A DNA stretch of 64,000 bases from Ehretia macrophylla (taxonomy: Eukaryota > Streptophyta > Magnoliopsida > Boraginales > Ehretiaceae). Below, in pieces: positions 21,463 through 31,672 of this stretch. A program made the translations under genes and the position numbers. Within the stretch, counting starts at the first letter, position 1. Every line of letters starts with the position of its first letter. Location of the stretch: assembly GCA_037974665.1 (NCBI GenBank), contig CM075783.1:46996042-47060041 (forward strand), in the 5' to 3' direction. The notes beneath the pieces were generated by a model that was given only the letters and a program-made list of their open reading frames with translations, ran no database searches and had not been told where the DNA came from.

Positions 21463-23230
21463 ATGAAGGCATTTTCAAAGTATTTTTCTCATAGATTTTG
21501 CATTTCAAAGCCGAATTGAGTGATTCAAAGCTTGAAATTGATTGTTTGGCATCCATTCTACACATTTCTTGCATCAAAACACATCAAAGGTGAGAGAAAA
21601 ATTCTAGATCTCAAAATGTCATTTTTATGTTTTTGCATATAAATGAAGATTGAACCGTTAGAATTGTAATCTGATGTTAGATTATTGCTCCTTGCATGCT
21701 AGGGATCGTTTAGTGGTAATACTACGAGTTTCTGTCGGATGTAGCATAATTTTTATTTTTTGAGTATTAAATTTTGATTAAATTGTTCAATGTTGAATTA
21801 ATTGAGTTGCGTTGATCGAAATCGATTGCCGTCGATTTCTAAATACTTGATAATTACGTGGTAGCGCCGTTGTAATGCCGAATTTTCGATTGTGATGTCC
21901 GTGCCAAAATCTGGAAATTTCAGCCATGATACACTAGGGTTTTAGGGTTATTGGGCATGATTTGGATGTGTTTTGGTTTGTTTCCGAGGGGGCTAATGTA
22001 GTTGATTGAATGGGTGAGTGTTTGAAACTGATTTGGAGTTGTTTGGATTAGTAAAATGTAAGATATGATTATTTGAAGTTTAGGTTGTCTTTCTTTAAAT
22101 TGTTGAATTGAGCCTTTAGATGATTGGGTGGTATTTGAGTGATTGAATTGTGAGTTGTTAATGGTTAGACTAGGGTTAGATTACGTGTTTCATGCATGTT
22201 AAGTTGGATGGCCTACTTTGTCATCTAAGTTAGTTGTTTGTTGTTTAATTAAATATTGATGTTATATTGATGTTATATTGATTATTATTGAGTATGGGAA
22301 TCGGGCATTTTTGTTGCTGATCTCCCAGTTTATTTATTGATTATTGATTACGGGAATCGGGCACTTTTGTTGCTGATCTCCCTGTTTATTTATTTATTAT
22401 TGAGTATGGGAATCGGGCACTTTTGTTGCTGATCTCCCAGTTTATTTATTGATTATTGATTACGGGAATCGGGCACTTTTGTTGCTGATCTCCCTGTTTA
22501 TTTATTTATTATTGAGTATGGGAATCGGGCACTTTTGTTGCTGATCTCCCAGTTTATTTATTGATTATTGATTACGGGAATCAGACACTTTTGTTGCTGA
22601 TCTCCCTGTTTATTTATTTATTATTGAGTACGGGAATCGGGCACTTTTGTTGCTGATCTCCCAGTTTATTTATTGATTATTGATTACGGGAATCGGGCAC
22701 TTTTGTTGCTGATCTCTCGGTTTATTTATGTTGAGTCTCATTGTTGTGAGCTTTGATAATGTTGGGTCACCTCGGGAGGCATCCTGGGCTGCGGGCACAG
22801 TTATCATGGCTAATCCCTATCTCGCATGGGCGAAGAGGCCATGGGGTGTGGGTCTAGGTCAAGGTACCTCAGGAATTGTGTCATTGAGTTTGGAGGAGTT
22901 GTTGAGCATGGAATTGGTGTATGGGGCTTCATCAGCAAATGTATCGTATCCTTATTGTGTGTTTACAGTTATTACTATTGTTGCATTTATAATGATTATT
23001 GATGTTCATTGTGTGTTTACTGACTCAAAGGATTATTCCAAAGAGTTTAGTAAACCTTGTTCGAGATCTATCATATCCTCGCTGGGCTTATTTTATATAA
23101 GCTCACTCTCTATTATTGCATGCATACAGGTGTACTATCGCAGGATTACGGGTACGTGCCTCCTGAAGAGGAGAATGTGGAAAATGTGCCTTACGTGGAT
23201 GAGTCATATGTCCCTGAGTCTTATCCATGA
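21463..23230 (+). other. Candidate two-exon small-protein frame in solo LTR H
   Basis: Exon 1 is ATG 21463 to 21589 and exon 2 is 23130 to the TGA at 23228-23230; 228 nt in total, in frame. One in-frame TGA at 21517-21519 could be a deaminated CGA. Exon 1 shares WHPFYTFLASKHIKG-like residues with B and the IQSL/FY/IKG pattern with M. Exon 2 has DYGYVPPEEENV and VPYVDESYVPES, with an in-frame 9-base insertion relative to B. In-frame length change and conserved residues suggest past selection on protein. Expression is not shown. Confidence 0.5.
22280..22727 (+). repeat. 56-bp tandem repeat with 112-bp higher-order period
   Basis: GGGAATCGGGCACTTTTGTT starts at 22296, 22352, 22408, 22464, 22520, 22576, 22632 and 22688, exactly 56 bases apart, with one unit carrying CAGAC for CGGGC. 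Units alternate between a CTCCCAG form and a CTCCCTG form (the last has CTCTCGG), giving a 112-bp dimer repeated four times. Confidence 0.95.
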
Positions 23231-23656
23231 TTCTATGTTGTTTAATGTCATGTACATTAGCTTAATAGACTTTTATATGCTTTATGGTTCTTATTGTAAT
23301 AGATGTTGAAAAGATGATGATCCAAATGATGTTAACTTAGTGGCTTTCTTTTGTCTATGGTTAAGTTGTTAGATGGGTCTCAACTTATTTTTGAAATGTA
23401 TGATCAGGTTGAGGTATTGTATGTTATGTTGGAACGAAGGCAGATAATGAAGACTAATTATTGTATATTACGGTTATGTTATGTGTTGTTATGCTGTTGA
23501 GGAGTTGTTGTTTGTATGGTTATGGAATTGGATGTTTAATGTTATTAATGAGGTTGGTTTAGAACCTCGGTATTCTATTTACTGTCGTTATACTGCCGAA
23601 ATCCCGTTGTGTCCTGACTGATTGTAGGTAGGGTCGAGTTGGGGCGTGACACATGT

Positions 23657-25302
23657 GATTGAAGTGTCTGTGTGAAGTTAGTTGTTTATGTGGTTTCAAT
23701 TGTTTATAACTAGCTTATGTGAAACAACGTGCTTTAGGTGCTCAATGTACTTTAAGTGACCAATGTGGGTTACGTGACCAACTTGTCTTATGTGAAATTT
23801 GTTGCTTATGTGACTTTAATTGTTTATAACTTACTTCTGTGATATAACCTGTTTATGTGATGTTGGCTTCTTATATGCTAATTGTGTGTTATGTGATAAT
23901 GTTGTAATATATGATAATCATGTAATATGTTGGTACTTGTTTTCATTAGATATAATTGTATATATGCTATAACTGTGGGTGATTCTTTTGGGTGAGGTGA
24001 GGATGACTGCAAGAGTTTTCGGAAATAGAGGTAGGCCATGATTTTAAATTATTATTATTCTAGTAGTTTATCAGTGAGATTTTAATTGTTATGTTTATGG
24101 ATTTTAGTCTCAATTTAATGGATCTGTTCTTGATGTTCCTTTAGCAAGAATGAAGTTGTTCGAGGAAATAGCCTGTATCTTGATGATTATAATTACTTTT
24201 GTTGCCATGTTTAACTTGTTATTACTTGGAGATGGATCATAAGTTGAAATTTCCGTGAGGTTGTGATTAGACACTTTTGGAGTCTCAACTCATATTATAC
24301 TTTCTTGAGGTTATTCTAGAATGAATTTATTTGAGAAATTAGTGATGTATATTTGTGAATAGAATGAAGTGTAGTATAACATGTATATATTTCTACTACT
24401 TGGGATTGCTATCTTATTAAAGGATATTTTGGAGTTTTGATCTTTAAACCTTGGAGCCAATTAGAGTGATTCCTGACTAAAGTTACTTTAATCGAAGATG
24501 TAATTGTTGGGAGATAGAATTATTTGAGGAAATAAGAATGCATTTTGGTTACTGAACATTTACTTGCCTACATCGAGCTTTTGAGTTCTAGGTGGTATGA
24601 CTTTTTAAATTGTTGATTGAGGATTCACTTGTGTTATAAAGGGTTAATATGAATATGTATTGTGTTATCAGATTTTGGAGTCTTCATTAGTGAATCTTGT
24701 TGGGTAATCAGTGATTTATCTTGTTTAGTGATTGGTCTAGTACGGAATGTAAATTTTGGTGTGATTTATCTTGTTTGGTGATTGGTATGACTCCTTAGGT
24801 TCTCTAGATCTCCTTAATGTCTTGTTTTGGAGAGAGATAGATTGTAGGATTTGACTTGTTGGTGTTTAAGTGTGTAGATGGGTCACCCTTCTTGTGCTTC
24901 ATAATTCTATCGATCTTATTATTCTTTTCTACTCTATTCTCACTTATTTGAGAGAGGGTTACACTTTTTTAACCTATCAATTGTTTCTTGAAAGTTTGCT
25001 TATTGGATTAATGGATCCTATACTCATTTGACATTATTTCTATTCTTAACATTCATATTTGTTTCTTATAGCAATGTCACTTATTGAATTTAAGGTTTGA
25101 GACTTCTATATATTTCATTCTATATCTCCAGCCATTGATTTCAATATTTCATTTCATCCTATTACTATTCATTTGAAAGTAATCTCTCCTTTGGCATACC
25201 ATTTTACTTATTCGAATCTCACATGCTTGATGTACTCCTTGCCTAAGTACATCATTGTCATTCTTGTTGATCCTTATTAATCCTATTGTTTTAGAATTAA
25301 AT
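23657..25302 (+). other. Element G: non-coding internal region (part 2)
   Basis: It continues the short degenerate repeats to about 23900 and is then low-GC sequence with no gag, protease, RT or integrase motif in any frame. No frame over about 60 codons is convincing. G thus appears to be a non-autonomous (LARD-like) element. Confidence 0.75.
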
Positions 25303-27303
25303 TGTCACGCCCCGACCCGACCCCGCAAAAGGCCAAGCCCGGACCCGACACACGGACGGAGTCTCCTCTGTACCGCGGACGATCCGAAAACCCTAAAATC
25401 AATATAATACTTGCGAAAGCCATATAATAATCAAAACAAGCCAACTTTCTTTAAAAACATACATTTCTTATTATCCAACTTTCCAAACCAAAAATGATAT
25501 GCATACTACACAAGTACTTATGCCACTAATCAATTCCATTAGCATGCATTTTCTTACTAGTCACAAGAGTATAAGTTACAACTTTACATTCTTCCAACTT
25601 ATACAACATAAGACCGTAGAGGCCTCAAGCTAGAAAATACATACAAGGCTACAAGCCTCAAAATTAAACGACATCCAAGCAATATACATATCATGCGAGG
25701 CTCGCACAAAATCTGGCAACCAACCACTAGCAAAGCAAAGAAGTGCAATCACGGGAACACCTCCACCTGTTCCTCCTCCTCAATTACCTCGAGAGGGTCT
25801 GCTTCAACTACTCCTGTAAAAATATGGTATAGAAAGGAATGAGCAAAAACTATTGCTCAGCGAGGGCAATTGGTCTCAAGGACGGAGATGAGAGGAGTAT
25901 GCAATGCAATTAGCCAAGCAATGTATACATATATCATACCGAGATATAATAAAGCCATCAACAAAGCAAGGCAAGCATTAAAGCTATAAACACTCATTCA
26001 AAGGATACGATACTCTTTTCACGAGCAACTTTCATACACGAATTCGATGACGACGCGCCGGCCCAAACCACCTTATAACACCAGTTTGGAATACCCCGGA
26101 AGTATCCATCAACCTACGACCCAAATCTCCCTGGGAGGCAACCCAAGCGAGAAAGGGAATAGCAACGGAGCTAGAGCAACCAACACTGGCAACCCAAGGC
26201 TACCCAGAGAGGCCCATCACTCACGCGCGAGACACTATGCAATGCAAGACTCGATACAAGGCAATAAACAAGCGATAAAGCCACACGTGGGAGAATAACA
26301 AAGTAGGTTACTCTCGCACGCAATAGGAGCAATTGATGAGCAATTCAATCCAAAACAACTCAAACAAGTATTTCAAGTAATTCTAAGCATTCTATAGGCA
26401 TAAAGACAAGAAAACACACAAAAACACAAATCGACCCCAACTATCAAAATGCTACCATTTCCAAATGAGCCACGAGTTCTGGAAACCAACTTCGCCAACC
26501 CTCCTAGGTCACCATAAGGCACGTCTAAAGACCCCGAAACCTTTCTTTACCCAAGAACTCGCGCAAAGCCCCGGTTTCCCCCTTTCTCGTTTGAACTACA
26601 ACTATAACAACCAACGCCACAATCGCACCAAAAGTGCTTCCATGGCCTCCCGAAGCAATGTCAACACGTAAAACGAGAAAACGCTAAAGTTGACCTAAAC
26701 GACCCCGACTTTCCCAAAGGCATAATTCTCGTTTTTTCCACTACGCAACCCAAACAAACCACACATTTTAGCATTCTAGCGTACCTAGCACATTTCTACA
26801 TCAACAGAAAGCATAACAGCGCAACTTCAACGTTTCAAGGTTTTACTATTCACAAAACACTATTCAATTGGCAATTTAATTTGCAATCACAACATTTAAC
26901 CGCAGAAAATGTTACAAAGCTATAAAAACATGTTCTACAAATGCCAAGGAACATACTAGAAGCATCAAATCGCTTTAAATAACGATCTACGGATAAATCT
27001 CAAAATTGACAAAGTTAACCTACATAACGTTTAAATGCGCAAATAACATGCTTCCCTCACCTCAGGTACTCCTAGTCGCTAGGAAAACAACGCTAGTTGC
27101 CTCGGAAATCACCCCGCACGAGCTCACTCGAAGATTGAATGATTGGAAGTTGAAATCTTTTTTTTTCTTTCTCTCTTGTTTCGGCCTGGTCCTCACTGTT
27201 TTCAGCTACAATTTCTTTTTTTATTTTGCTTAGTTTTAGCTTATAAGGTGTTTAGTTGGTCAACAAGTCAAGGTCCTAGGTCAAACTACTTAAAACTTGG
27301 TCA
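25303..27303 (-). mobile_element. Array I: left LTR (truncated 3' LTR)
   Basis: In plus coordinates it starts TGTCACGCCCC and follows the middle LTR to ACTTGGTCA, then joins integrase sequence. About 270 bases of the LTR's own start are lost. The junction has a 3-base microhomology, TCA (27301-27303). It contains the CCTACTTTG hairpin (26291-26315) and branch-point hairpin (25840-25859). Left flank AAAT (25299-25302) matches AAAT at 41154-41157, a weak target duplication. Confidence 0.92.
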
Positions 27304-30300
27304 TCTCAGGTAACACAGTCGGATCAACTGTTCTCATCTCTCCAACCTCTTCCCAATATAATGGGGATCTGCATTTCCGACCATACAACGCCTCGTAGGG
27401 AGCCATACCTATAGTAGATTGATAACTATTGTTGTAGGCGAACTCCGCTAAAGGCAAAAACTTCTCCCAATTCTTCCCAAAGTCAAGCACATATGCCCGA
27501 AGCATGTCTTCGAAGATCCTGATAGTTCTCTCAGACTGGCCATCAATTTGTGGATGATACGCAGTACTGAAGCTCAATTTAGTTCCCATGGCCTCTTGCA
27601 ACTTCTGCCAAAAACGAGATCTGAATCTGGGATCCCTATCTGACACTATACTATGTGGCACACCATGCAATCTCACAATATTAGCAACATAAAGCTCAGC
27701 TAGCTTATCAAGGCTATCCTGTTTGTTCACGGGAATAAAATGTGTAACTTTAGTCAAACGGTCCACAACAACCCAAACAGAATCACATCCTCTCGGAGAT
27801 CTAGGAAGATCGGTCACAAGGTCCATTGTAATATGTACCCACTTCCACTGCGGAATCAACAACGGTTGTAGAAGTCCGGCTGGCCTCTGATGCTCAACTT
27901 TAACCCTCTGACAAGTCAAACATCTAGATACATACCCAGCAATCTCCCTCTTCATATTGTTCCACCAGAAGTGTTGTTTCAAATCTCTATACATTTTAGT
28001 ACTGCCCGGGTGAATCGTATACCTCGAATTATGTGCCTCGGACATAATCTCATTCTTCAAAGTCGGATCACCAGGAACACATACTCTGTCCCTGAATCTG
28101 AAGATGCCATCTGCATGTAATTTAAACTCCGACTCTCCCCCTTTTGATTTTCTTGGATCTTCAAGATGTGAGGATCAGTCTTCTGAGCCTCTCTGATCTG
28201 TGCTAGCAATCCTGACTGAATCTGTAAACTAGCAAACCGAATCCCTACCTTAGTAGCTTCTGGTTTCCATGAACAAATTTCTTCCAAAGTCTCCCAATCC
28301 TTGATAATCAAGCTTGCAACAGTAGCCTTTCGGCTCAAAGCATCAGCAACAACATTTGCCTTACCTAGCACATAGTTAATAGAACAGTTGTAACCACTCA
28401 ATAGCTCTAGCCATCTCCGCTGCCTCATATTCAAATCCTTCTGTGAAAACAAATACTTGAGACTCTTGTGGTTAGTAAATATTTCAAATCTGCAACCCCA
28501 CAAGTAATGACGCCACTTCTTCAATTCAAACACAACTGCAGCTAACTCAAGATCATGTGTAGGGTAATTGACCTCATAAGGTTTCAATTTCCTAGAAGCA
28601 TAAGCAATCACCTTACCATTCTGCATTAAAACACAGCCCAAACCTTCTTTAGATGCATCACTGTAGACAACGAAGTTCTCTGTTCCCTCAGGTAAAGCTA
28701 GTATAGGAGCTGTAGTTAGTCTCTTCTTCAATTCTTGGAAACTGGATTCATACTTGGCATCCCAATTATAAGCAACTTTCTTCCGAGTCAACTGGCTCAA
28801 AGGTCCAGAAATTTTGGAAAAGTCTTTAACAAATCTCCGGTAGTAACCTGCCAATCCAAGAAAACTCCGAATCTCTGACACCGTCTCAGGTCTCTTCCAA
28901 GATGAAACAACTTCAATCTTAGCTGGGTCCACTGAAATTCCTCGATTTGAAATAATATGGCCTAGAAAAGATATATGATTCAACCAGAACTCACACTTGC
29001 TGAATTTAGCAAAAAGTTTGTTTTCCTGCAAAGTCTGAAGCACAATCTTCAAGTGTTGCTCATGCTCAGCCTCGTTCTTCGAGTACACTAAAATGTCGTC
29101 AATAAAGATCACGACAAATTGATCAAGGTAAGGTCGAAAAACGCTCTGCATCAAGTCCATGAATGCGGCTGGTGCATTCGTCAAACCAAACGGCAAAACA
29201 ACAAATTCATAGTGGCCATATCTAGTCCTGAATGCCGTCTTTGGTATATCGTCACTCCGAATTCTAAGTTGATAGTAACCCTGCCTCAAGTCAAATTTGG
29301 AGTAAACACTCGCACCCTGCAACTGGTCAAACAATTCTTCAATCAACGGCAAGGGGTATTTATTCTTAATCGCGACTTGATTAAGTCCCCTGTAATCAAT
29401 GCATAACCGTAGCGTGCCGTCTTTCTTTCTCACAAACAACACAGGCGCACCCCACGGCGAAGAACTAGGTTGTATAAACCCTTTCTCAAGCAAGTTCTGA
29501 AGCTGAATTTTTAACTCCTGAAGTTCAGCCGATGCCATTCTATAAGGACTCCTACAAATTGGCGCAGTGCCTGGCACAAGATCAATCACGAACTCAATCT
29601 CCCTATCCGGTGGTAAACCCGGTAATTCCTCAGGAAATATACCAGGGAAGTCTCTAACAATCAGAACCTCATTCAAACTCAACTTATCAGTAGGCTGATT
29701 GATCAAATAGGCTAAGTAAGCTTCACAACCCCTATTCAACAACTTAGAAGTCTTGATCGCTGATAAAAGTGGAATGCGGGCAGCCCTGCAGTTCCCAACA
29801 ATCTCTAGTACCGGTAGGTCAGGAACCTTAAGATAAACGACCTTTGTTCTACAATCCAACTGAGCATAATACTTTCCCAACCAGTCCATTCCCAAAATGA
29901 TTTCAAAGTCACGGAATGGCAATATAATTAAATCTGCAGGAAATTTACGGTTCTCAATACATATATCACAAGATTTGCAAATAGACTCAGTAACAAATTT
30001 CGCACCCAAAGGAGTACTAACTTCAACTTCATGAGGCAAATTATCAATGCAAACATTCACAGATCGTGCACATGCAAGAGTTATAAACGAATGTGTAGCT
30101 CCGGGATCAATCAAAACTTTAACTGGCTGAGTATTGAGAAGAAATGTACCTTCCACAATAGCTGTAGTATCGGGCAGCTCCTCCGCATCTAGTGCAAAGA
30201 CCCTAGCCTGAACTCTCTGTGCTGGACGTGCACCTGCAGCCCTATTCTGAACACCTTGGCCTTCACCACGGCCCTGATCATTGTTATACTTAGGGCAATC

Positions 30301-31359
30301 TCTCACCCTGTGATCATCACTGCCACAACCCGTACATTTACCACTCTTCCTCCAGCAGTTAGCCTCAATATGCCCTGACCGATTACAATAATTACACTGC
30401 TGGTTTTGCCTAACTGCAGTGTTTCCCGTAGGTGCTAGGGCTCTGGCAGGGGTAGGAACTGTACCTCCCTGCTGGGGTCTAGTCACAGCTGGCCTAGCCT
30501 GAATCTGCTGCTGTGGCTGATACGGACGCTGCTGAGGAACCTGTGCAGAAGCCTGATACTACCTCGGCTGACTCTGGCTGCTCTGGCCCAAATACTGCTT
30601 CTTACTCGGCTGACTGCTCTCAGCTATCATCTCAGCCTTCCGTTTCTCAAACTTCGAGGCTGCCTGAAATGCCTCGGGAAAAGTAGTATAGGTCTGCCCA
30701 GTCAAATGCAACTGTATGTCCATTCTCAGCCCACGGACAAACCTATGAATCATCCTCCTAGCCGGCCGTACCAACTCGGGCATATACCTCGACAGGCTAA
30801 CAAACCTAGCCTCGTACTGTGCAACAGTCATATTTCCCTGCTTCAGGGCCACAAACTCATCCTCCCGTCTTTCCATAGCCATCTCGGGAATATATTTGTC
30901 CCGGAACTCACTTACAAAATCATCCCATAAATGTGGAACATCCTCACAGTCCCACCTCAACCTGACAGTATTCCACTACTGCTCTGCATCACCCTCAAAT
31001 AAGAATGACGCATAGTCTATTCTTGCCTCATCAGTATACCTCAATGCGGTGAAAATCTTCTCAACTCGATTAATCCATCTCTCGGCCGCCTCATCATCCG
31101 GCTCCCCGAAGAACTTTCCCGGCTCATGCCTTAGAAATTTCTCCAACTGATTATTCTCAACTCTATACCCCTGTCCACCAGGATTAGATTGATTTCCCTG
31201 GGGATTATTCCGGTCCTGCCTCTGCTCATGCAGCACCTGTGTAATCCGGTCTACTGCAGTAGTCATGGTAGCCATAAACTGCTCAGGCAACGGCTGCTGA
31301 CCCTGTTCTGCTGCCTCTTCATCTGATCCTATACCTTGAGTACTACGACGTGGCGGCAT
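27304..31359 (-). pseudogene. Array I, copy 1: gag-pol lacking the integrase end
   Basis: Minus strand. Gag starts at ATG 31359 (MPPRRSTQG); capsid-like [14 protein letters not shown]; knuckles [14 protein letters not shown] and [14 protein letters not shown] (near 30350); protease [10 protein letters not shown] (about 30100); [13 protein letters not shown] and [14 protein letters not shown] (about 29090); RNase [16 protein letters not shown]; integrase zinc finger HNSRYTIHPG ... CLTCQ, and DDE residues in TMDLVTDLP, IVSDRDPRF and DGQSERTIR. Stops: TAG 30978-30976 (from tryptophan) and TAG 30561-30559 (from CAG). A -1 frame change at 28138-28144 is shared with copy 2. The end of integrase, the chromodomain, the PPT and part of the LTR are deleted. 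Confidence 0.95.
28138..28144 (-). other. Slippery-type heptamer between RNase H and integrase, copy 1
   Basis: On the minus strand the zero frame reads CAA AAG GGG GAG. The heptamer A AAG GGG allows a -1 slip into the open integrase frame. The zero frame stops 80 bases later at 28057. Either a programmed site or, more simply, a lost G in a G run. Confidence 0.4.
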
Positions 31360-31652
31360 AGTAGCAATTTCACAATAGCTGGCAACATTTAAAAGCAGTT
31401 TATAGACAGAAATATAGCACATAAAATTAGATAACACTCAAGTCAATAACAATCCAATATTCTATCACACAATTCACATAAGACAAGTTTAACTTGCCAA
31501 ACTATTTCACTTAAACACATAAACATTCCAAGTTCACAAAGTCATGCTAGAACATTTTCTTTTTACTTAGCAATCATACATAAACACTTTAGCATTTTAG
31601 ACCTTTACCCCACAGACTGAGAATCATATCCCAGCTCATGCAAGACTATCAT

Positions 31653-31664
31653 GCTCTGATACCA
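31653..31664 (-). other. Array I, copy 1: primer binding site
   Basis: On the minus strand TGGTATCAGAGC, matching initiator tRNA-Met, eight bases after the middle LTR. Confidence 0.92.
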
Positions 31665-31672
31665 CCTAAAGA

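Larger units (their letters stand above)
20831..23651 (+). mobile_element. Solo LTR H (2.82 kb) with perfect 5-bp TSD
   Basis: It runs from TGTGAAACCCC to GGGCGTGACA and is flanked by CATGT at 20826-20830 and 23652-23656. There is no internal region, so this is a solo LTR left by LTR-LTR recombination, inserted in the leader of G. It is the longest LTR of its family, because of a 56-bp tandem repeat at 22280-22727. Landmarks: donor 21589/21590, CCTACTTTG hairpin 22201-22231, branch-point hairpin 23083-23105 and acceptor ATACAG|GTG at 23129/23130. Confidence 0.95.

Noticed and set aside
22280-22727. CRISPR-like array
   Set aside because: The units are contiguous 56-bp tandem copies with no unique spacers, in a plant LTR.
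22728-23309. 193-codon open frame in solo LTR H
   Set aside because: It spans the GC-rich block, GTATCC motif and acceptor of the LTR. B and G LTRs do not keep this frame, and it is out of phase with the conserved acidic exon.
23657-25302. Possible host gene in the interior of G
   Set aside because: No long frame, no splice-and-frame pattern, and the context (between primer site and PPT) explains it as element interior.
26047-26298. 83-codon frame repeated at 32419-32670 and 39628-39879
   Set aside because: It is antisense in the three LTRs of array I. The repetition only reflects that these LTRs are recent copies; E has it broken.
27006-27233. Plus-strand frame near the LTR ends of array I (also 33378-33617, 40587-40895)
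   Set aside because: Antisense to the leader exon and promoter of the LTR; ends in a T-rich tract and is not kept in E.
29119-29406. Antisense frames over RT, also at 36329-36616 and 4064-4258
   Set aside because: Shadows of the conserved RT coding strand.
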